From positions 1-64,000 of the forward strand of contig JAFTFV010000051.1 of NCBI GenBank assembly GCA_017458265.1: a stretch of 64,000 bases of DNA, in the 5' to 3' direction. The translations under genes were made by a program, and so were the position numbers. A model generated the notes under the pieces. That model was not told the origin of the DNA, ran no database searches, and saw nothing but the letters and a program-made list of their open reading frames with translations. Positions 59,564-64,000 of the stretch are shown one piece after another. Origin of the DNA: Bacteroidales bacterium. GTDB taxonomy: Bacteria; Bacteroidota; Bacteroidia; Bacteroidales; UBA932. Every line of letters starts with the position of its first letter. The first letter of the stretch is position 1.

Positions 59564-60088
59564 ATGAAAAAGATAGCCATATTCTGCTCATCAAGCGAAA
59601 ACATCAACCCCGAATACACCGCAGCGGCACGTCTGGTGGTTGAAGGCCTGTGCCATAAAGGTTACGGCATAGTGTCCGGCGGCTCCTACCGAGGCACCAT
59701 GGGCACCGTCTCAGATGCAGTAAAAGCTGCCGGCGGCTACCACAAGGGCGTTTTGCCGCAGTTCATGCTCACCTTCGTGTACGACGGCCTGTCTGAAGTT
59801 GTTTGGACAAAGACCATGGCAGAGCGCAAGGAGGAAATGCGCCGTGGCACTGTCGCCGTCATAGCCCTCCCGGGCGGCACCGGCACCCTTGACGAGCTCA
59901 TTGAAACCCACGTACTCAGAAAGCTCAGGCAGTACGACGGACGCATCATCGTCCTCAACACCGGCGGCTTCTATAAGCCCTTCAAGGCCCTCCTGGACCA
60001 CTATGTCTCAGAGCACATGCTCACACCGGAAGACCGGGATCTCATAGAATTCCACGACACCCCGGAGGCGCTCCTCGGCACCTTCTGA
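59564..60088 (+). CDS. LOG family protein (TIGR00730)
   Basis: A 174-residue Rossmann-fold protein with KIAIFCSSSENINPEYT, GYGIVSGGSYRGTMG (in place of the usual GGG), KTMAERKEEMRR and ALPGGTGTLDELIE. LOG proteins cleave nucleoside 5'-monophosphates to free base and ribose 5-phosphate. The ATG at 59564 fits the family start and lies 4 bp after the DJ-1 gene. Repeats fill the 415 bp downstream. Confidence 0.9.
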   Translation: MKKIAIFCSSSENINPEYTAAARLVVEGLCHKGYGIVSGGSYRGTMGTVSDAVKAAGGYHKGVLPQFMLTFVYDGLSEVVWTKTMAERKEEMRRGTVAVIALPGGTGTLDELIETHVLRKLRQYDGRIIVLNTGGFYKPFKALLDHYVSEHMLTPEDRDLIEFHDTPEALLGTF

Positions 60089-60123
60089 TATTCGTATACT
60101 CTCTCCCCATCACTCATCACCCA

Positions 60124-60238
60124 TATCGTTAAAGCACATTTTAGCCATTTCACGCCCCAAAGTGTGCTTTAACCCTATCTCCCAACCCCCACTAAAGCAC
60201 ATTATCCGCATCCTACGGCCCAAAGCGTGCTTTAACCA
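60124..60238. repeat. Paired stem-loop repeat, about 115 bp
   Basis: Two homologous stem-loops lie in tandem: GTTAAAGCACA/TGTGCTTTAAC (60128-60173, 11 bp) and TAAAGCAC/GTGCTTTA (60193-60234, 8 bp). The loops share a GCCCCAAAG-like end. The outermost arms (ATATCGTTAAAGCAC and GTGCTTTAACCATAT) also pair with one mismatch. The layout matches that of 26997-27118, with a different sequence. Confidence 0.65.
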
Positions 60239-60278
60239 TATCCAAACACTGCTATTTTGCTAGGCCGCGACTCGTAAG

Positions 60279-60480
60279 GTTACAAAAATGGCCGAAAACG
60301 TGTCCGCCGCCGTCATCGACAACGCTGACGGTGACAAAAATGCCCCCAAACGTAACCGTTGCCGTCATTGATGACGCGCACATCGACAAAAAAGGCCCAA
60401 AATGACAACCCCGCCGTCATCAACGACGTCCAGATTGACAAAAATGGCCGAAAATGACAACCCCGCCGTCGTGAACTGAC
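60279..60480. repeat. Four diverged 52-bp tandem repeats
   Basis: ACAAAAATGGCC-like motifs start at 60282, 60334, 60386 and 60438, an exact 52-bp period. Each unit continues with AAAA..G, a C-rich part and CCGTCAT. The third and fourth units are most alike (AAAATGACAACCCCGCCGTC). The period is not a multiple of three and no conserved frame runs through, so it is non-coding. Confidence 0.7.
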
Positions 60481-60495
60481 ACCCCTTGCAAAATA

Positions 60496-60520
60496 ATACC
60501 CGCTCATTTTGAGCGGGTAT
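60496..60520 (-). terminator. Terminator of der
   Basis: ATACCCGCTC pairs with GAGCGGGTAT around a 5-nt loop; on the minus strand it is followed by TATTATTTT. The der stop codon lies within the hairpin. Confidence 0.75.
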
Positions 60521-61811
60521 ATATCTGGATGGGACATCCTTCGAAGTCGAAGTGCTGGCGGAGTTTGTTCTCCAGGAAGCGCTTGTAGGGGTCTTTGACC
60601 CACTGAGGCAGGTTGCAGAAGAAGGCAAACTGCGGGGTGCGCGTGGGAAGCTGGGTTACGTACTTGATCTTGATGTACTTGCCCTTCCATGCCGGCGGCG
60701 GGTAGTTCTCGATTTCAGGAAGCATGGCGTCATTGAGGGCCGACGTGGGAATGCGGCGTGCCATGTTGGCGGCAACGCGTGCAGCGGCGTCAAGGACGTC
60801 GAGTATCCTCTGCTTTTCCAGAACGGAAGTGAATATGATAGGAATGTCGTTGAACGGGGCGAGGCGTGCACGGAGGGACTCTGTGTAGTCGCGCATGGTG
60901 TTGACGTCTTTCTCGAAGAGGTCCCACTTGTTCACCACAATCACGCAGCCCTTGCGGTTCTTCTGGATGATGTTGAAGATGTTCATGTCCTGTGATTCCA
61001 TGCCAAGGTTGGCATCGATCATGAGGATGCACACATCGGAGTGCTCGATGGTCCTCATGGCACGGAGCACTGAGTAGAATTCGAGGTCCTCGGTAACCTT
61101 GCCGCGCTTTCTCATGCCGGCGGTGTCTACCAGCATGAATTCATGGCCGAACTTGTTATAGTAGGTAGAGATGGAATCGCGCGTGGTGCCGGCAACGGGG
61201 GTGACGATATTCCTCTCCTCCCCCAGCAGAGCGTTGGTGAGGGATGACTTGCCCACGTTGGGGCGTCCCACGATGGCGATGTGGGGAAGGTCTGCGTGGT
61301 CGTCATCGGCAACGGTATCTTCCGGAAGGACTTCGAGGATGCGGTCCAGAAGATCTCCCGTGCCGGAGCCGTTGGCTGCCGATATGGACCAGATCTCTCC
61401 AAGGCCCAGGGCATAGAAGTCGAAGACATCATACATCTTCTCTCCGGAATCCACCTTGTTCACACACATGACCACGGGCTTGGTGCTGCGGCGGAGGAGG
61501 TCGGCGATTTCGGCGTCGTAGTCGGTGATGCCGGTGGCGGCTTCGCACATGAACAGGACCACATCGGCCTCGTCGATGGCGATGACTACCTGACGGCGGA
61601 TGGCGTCCTCGAAGACGTCATCGGAATTGGAGGTGTAGCCGCCCGTATCAACTACGGAGAATTCGCGGCCGTTCCACTCGCACTTTCCGTAATGCCTGTC
61701 GCGGGTGACACCCGCAGTTTCATCCACTATTGCCTGACGCATTCCCACCAGGCGGTTGAAAAGAGTTGACTTTCCTACATTCGGTCTCCCGACTATTGCC
61801 ACTAAAGCCAT
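60504..61811 (-). CDS. der: Ribosome-assembly GTPase Der (EngA)
   Basis: A 435-residue protein with two GTPase domains and a KH-like C-terminus. G1 motifs are [11 protein letters not shown] and [12 protein letters not shown]3 DTGGY and DTAGM, G4 NKVD and NKWD. It acts in 50S subunit maturation. The C-terminal [20 protein letters not shown] is conserved. A TATCTTTG box lies 17 nt upstream of the ATG; the phosphoethanolamine transferase gene ends 6 bp before the ATG, so readthrough from it is also possible. Confidence 0.95.
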   Translation of the reverse strand: MALVAIVGRPNVGKSTLFNRLVGMRQAIVDETAGVTRDRHYGKCEWNGREFSVVDTGGYTSNSDDVFEDAIRRQVVIAIDEADVVLFMCEAATGITDYDAEIADLLRRSTKPVVMCVNKVDSGEKMYDVFDFYALGLGEIWSISAANGSGTGDLLDRILEVLPEDTVADDDHADLPHIAIVGRPNVGKSSLTNALLGEERNIVTPVAGTTRDSISTYYNKFGHEFMLVDTAGMRKRGKVTEDLEFYSVLRAMRTIEHSDVCILMIDANLGMESQDMNIFNIIQKNRKGCVIVVNKWDLFEKDVNTMRDYTESLRARLAPFNDIPIIFTSVLEKQRILDVLDAAARVAANMARRIPTSALNDAMLPEIENYPPPAWKGKYIKIKYVTQLPTRTPQFAFFCNLPQWVKDPYKRFLENKLRQHFDFEGCPIQIYTRSK

Positions 61812-61817
61812 AAGATT

Positions 61818-63335
61818 CTAATTTTTTGCAAAGATAGTCAAGTTTTCGTCAAAAATGGGACTTTCCACCCCGAAGAAATCCAAAACTGTGTGATAAACGC
61901 TGTGCTGGCCCACCATTTCCAGGTCCTTGTACACCATCGAAGAATCCGATGTCCAGACTACGAACGGGATTTCTATCTGCTCGCGCGGAGCCATTGAAAA
62001 CGGCACCCCGTGCATGTAGAGGTTGTTTTCGCCAAGGGATTCACCATGGTCGGAGACGAAAAGGAGGCAGCTTCTGCGGTCAATAACTGAGCGCAGGACC
62101 TCTATCACTGAGTGAATCAGATAATCCGTATAGACAACACTGTTGTCGTAGGCATTGAAAAGCTCCTCCTGCGATGTCTTTGACATCTCCACAGTATTGC
62201 ATACGGGCGTAAACACCTCGAACTCTGAGGGATAGTTGGTATTATATGCCGGACCGTGGTTGGTGTAGGCGTGGATTACGATGAAGACCTTGTCGGCAGA
62301 ACTGGTCTCGATGTCTTCCCGGAGGCCTTCCAGGAGAATGCCGTCATAATGAGCATCGGCCCCGGGGAAACGCTTCTTGAGGTCTCCCATCTTGTAGTAC
62401 TTGGGCGTATGCACGGGCGGCTCTCCCCAGTTGCTGGTGCGCCAGGAGACATCGGCTCCCATGCGCTGGAGGTAGTTGGGGAGGATTTCGTAAAGGTCGC
62501 GCGAGGGTGTGTACTCGAGGATGGCCTTGACCCCTGCCGATGTATATGTTGCCGATGATTCAGCCACATAGGCCTTGACGCCGTCCTTGGAGGTGTAGGG
62601 GTTGGTCTCGCGGGGGTAGCCGTACAGGGAGAAGTGGTCCCGCCGGACGGATTCGCCGATGAAAAGCACGCAGACATCCTTGCTGCTGCTAACAGAGGTA
62701 GGGTCAGGAAGCAGGATTTCCGATGCTTCCGCCTTCTTTTTCGCGTCAAAATACCGGAAGGTGTTCACCGTATAAGACCAGGGCATGAGAAGGCTGCCCA
62801 GTTCAGTGGAATTGCGGTCTATCCACGGCCAGTTCTTCATATTGCCGAAAATGACCGCCAGAAGCCCTGCGACGGCGATTCCGCTGCCTGCAAGGAAGCC
62901 CTTCCAGCTGCCGTACTCCACCTTTCTGCCAAAGACATAAATGCACGGTACTACACAGAGGCCGATAATATACAGCACGAACGCCAGCGAGAAAAAGCCC
63001 GATGCCTCCGAATACTGGGTGTTGATCACATTGCCCATCATCTCGTCCGTTACAAGCACCTCGTAATTGTTGACGAAGTATAGCATGACGGCGTCTCCAA
63101 ACAGTGTGAAGGCCACTATGCACTTTCCGACGAAACGTCCCAGGAACACCAGGACATAGTACAGGAAGAAGTCAAGGATAAGAAGCATGAGGGCGGCGCT
63201 CACGATGAGCATGACTCCGTTGAAGCCGGGGTCTATGCAGCCAATGGCATGCTTGAAAAACGGCAGGTGGTATGCCACCACCGTGAATATGCTGAGGACA
63301 AGGCAGTACAGCCAGAGTTTTACTTTCTTTTCCAT
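61818..63335 (-). CDS. Phosphoethanolamine transferase (EptA/sulfatase type)
   Basis: A 505-residue inner-membrane enzyme. Five transmembrane segments (residues about 8-165) precede a periplasmic alkaline-phosphatase-like domain with VLFIGESVRRDHFSLYGYPR, the nucleophile region SSATYTSAGV, HAYTNHGPAY and FVSDHGESLGENNLYMHGVP. This set identifies EptA-like enzymes that add phosphoethanolamine to lipid A or other glycans, which lowers binding of cationic peptides. The acceptor here is unknown. The start overlaps the upstream PHP-type gene by 16 bp, so the two are coupled. Confidence 0.88.
   Translation of the reverse strand: MEKKVKLWLYCLVLSIFTVVAYHLPFFKHAIGCIDPGFNGVMLIVSAALMLLILDFFLYYVLVFLGRFVGKCIVAFTLFGDAVMLYFVNNYEVLVTDEMMGNVINTQYSEASGFFSLAFVLYIIGLCVVPCIYVFGRKVEYGSWKGFLAGSGIAVAGLLAVIFGNMKNWPWIDRNSTELGSLLMPWSYTVNTFRYFDAKKKAEASEILLPDPTSVSSSKDVCVLFIGESVRRDHFSLYGYPRETNPYTSKDGVKAYVAESSATYTSAGVKAILEYTPSRDLYEILPNYLQRMGADVSWRTSNWGEPPVHTPKYYKMGDLKKRFPGADAHYDGILLEGLREDIETSSADKVFIVIHAYTNHGPAYNTNYPSEFEVFTPVCNTVEMSKTSQEELFNAYDNSVVYTDYLIHSVIEVLRSVIDRRSCLLFVSDHGESLGENNLYMHGVPFSMAPREQIEIPFVVWTSDSSMVYKDLEMVGQHSVYHTVLDFFGVESPIFDENLTIFAKN
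61829..61836 (-). promoter_or_regulatory. -7 box of der inside the 3' end of the upstream gene
   Basis: TATCTTTG on the minus strand, overlapping the last codons of the phosphoethanolamine transferase gene, 17 nt before the der ATG. No well-placed TTTG is seen. Confidence 0.4.
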
Positions 63336-64000
63336 AATCCAAACAGTAAATAAACCAGCGCCGCAAACAGGGCAAGCACGGCAAGGTTGTAAAGCACGGT
63401 GAGAAGGATGTTTACGGGATGGTCGGAAACGCTGACAGGAGTTTCCTGAACCGACGCATCATACCTTGCGAACGGGTTGGTGTAGATGACTTCCCCGCCG
63501 GGGAAAAAGGCTGTCAGACGGGCGAAGTGGTCATCGGCCTTCATTGTATATGAAGCGCTTGCAGTGTCCCTGTACAGCGCAAGGACGGCGTGGTCCTGAC
63601 CGTTGACGCGGATGCTGTCGGCCTTCTCTGAAAGGGAAATGAACACCGTGCTGCCGTCAAGGCCGATGTTCCTGACATACGGAAGATGCCTGTTCCTCTC
63701 ATACTTGACATCCCAGTCACCGTTGCCATAATCCGGGACGCGCATGGAATAGTAGCAGCCTCCCATGAGGGTTTTCCTCAGGTCCTCATATCGGCCCGAA
63801 GGTGTATTGAGGAAGTTGCACCTGATGCCCACTGCGGCAGTCCAGTCGGGATAGTGGAGGTCGTCATTGGCGAGGCCGAAGCTGTAATGGCCGGCACTCA
63901 GGGCCCAGTCCCAGTATTCGTTCTGGGTGCTGATGTGGGTGTCAAGTTCCATTATCTCATAGCCCGTTAGCTTCTCCATGTGAGCCTTGGAGGTACCCAC
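63320..64000 (-). CDS. PHP-type metallohydrolase-like protein with C-terminal membrane anchor, partial
   Basis: The frame is open at the right edge, so the N-terminus is missing; 226 residues are visible. TGYEIMELDTHISTQNEYWD and SAGHYSFGLANDDLHYPDW resemble the C-terminal half of PHP (CehA-type) phosphoesterases, with NDDLH as the metal-binding Asp/His. A beta domain follows (DSIRVNGQDHAVLALYRD) and a transmembrane helix near the end (ILLTVLYNLAVLALFAALVY). An extracytoplasmic phosphoesterase paired with the phosphoethanolamine transferase is inferred from the 16-bp overlap. Confidence 0.6.
   Translation of the reverse strand: MGTSKAHMEKLTGYEIMELDTHISTQNEYWDWALSAGHYSFGLANDDLHYPDWTAAVGIRCNFLNTPSGRYEDLRKTLMGGCYYSMRVPDYGNGDWDVKYERNRHLPYVRNIGLDGSTVFISLSEKADSIRVNGQDHAVLALYRDTASASYTMKADDHFARLTAFFPGGEVIYTNPFARYDASVQETPVSVSDHPVNILLTVLYNLAVLALFAALVYLLFGLWKRK

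Noticed and set aside
60128..60234. Integron attC-like sites suggested by GTTAAAG...CTTTAAC arms
   Set aside because: The polarity of the arms is opposite to attC core sites and no integrase of the IntI type is present.
60279..60480. CRISPR array suggested by evenly spaced repeats
   Set aside because: The repeats are contiguous and diverged, with no unique spacers, no identical direct repeats and no cas genes.

Overview
The window reads as chromosomal DNA of a Bacteroidota bacterium, most likely of the order Bacteroidales. Evidence is the promoter style (a TAnnTTTG box, often 19-20 bp behind TTTG), many lipoproteins, a TonB receptor/DUF4249 pair, a bacterial histone H1-like protein (Hc1), dipeptidyl peptidase III with HECLGH, a long IleRS, and a GH57/GT/GDE/GlgB glycogen cluster. 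I cannot name a species. I saw no rRNA, tRNA or CRISPR array.

Layout. 1-2.7 kb: YqeY end, LD-carboxypeptidase and HAD lipoproteins. 2.7-7.7 kb: a scrambled accessory stretch in which two partly duplicated segments (about 2710-3980 and 6058-7681) bracket a PheC-like periplasmic protein and an AlkZ-like winged-helix protein, with remnants of at least four genes. 7.3-11 kb: an operon running leftward (small ORF, BNR protein, small lipoprotein, PNPOx-like, aldo/keto reductase, FKBP, hypothetical). 11-26.7 kb: AGCS symporter, manA, S4 protein, TonB receptor/DUF4249, SppA, C11 protease, XerD, rubrerythrin, AddB-like nuclease, L25, Pth, Hc1. 27-38 kb: ileS-traR-lspA-dpp3 operon, CvpA/TsaB, greA-HIT-TlpA-like, envelope proteins. 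38-51.3 kb: a continuous leftward operon xseA-xseB-glgB-GDE-GT4-GH57-(GT3::GT35 fusion)-ribF for glycogen metabolism. 51.3-58.2 kb: PIF1-type helicase, RAYT transposase, an ISAon1-type insertion sequence, alr, a membrane metallopeptidase and palindromic repeats. 58.2-64 kb: nadE, DJ-1, LOG, repeats, der, a phosphoethanolamine transferase and a partial PHP-type protein.

The most interesting signal is a family of 108-bp repeat elements (2715-2822, 6063-6170, 56121-56228, 58087-58194 and a decayed 106-bp copy at 51332-51437). Each has inverted 12-bp ends of the form CGTGARnnGYAA and a central palindrome or hairpin at a fixed distance from both ends. Central arms differ between copies, but changes are mirrored so that pairing is kept. 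Two copies bracket a Y1-type RAYT gene, so I propose a RAYT/REPIN-like system. Other unusual items are a 126-bp inverted-repeat element inside the ribF reading frame, an in-frame amber codon that cuts a Lys-rich tail from the GH57 gene, the glycogen synthase/phosphorylase fusion, a run of hairpins after hc1, 52-bp tandem repeats before der, and several promoters placed so close to the start codon that leaderless mRNAs are expected.
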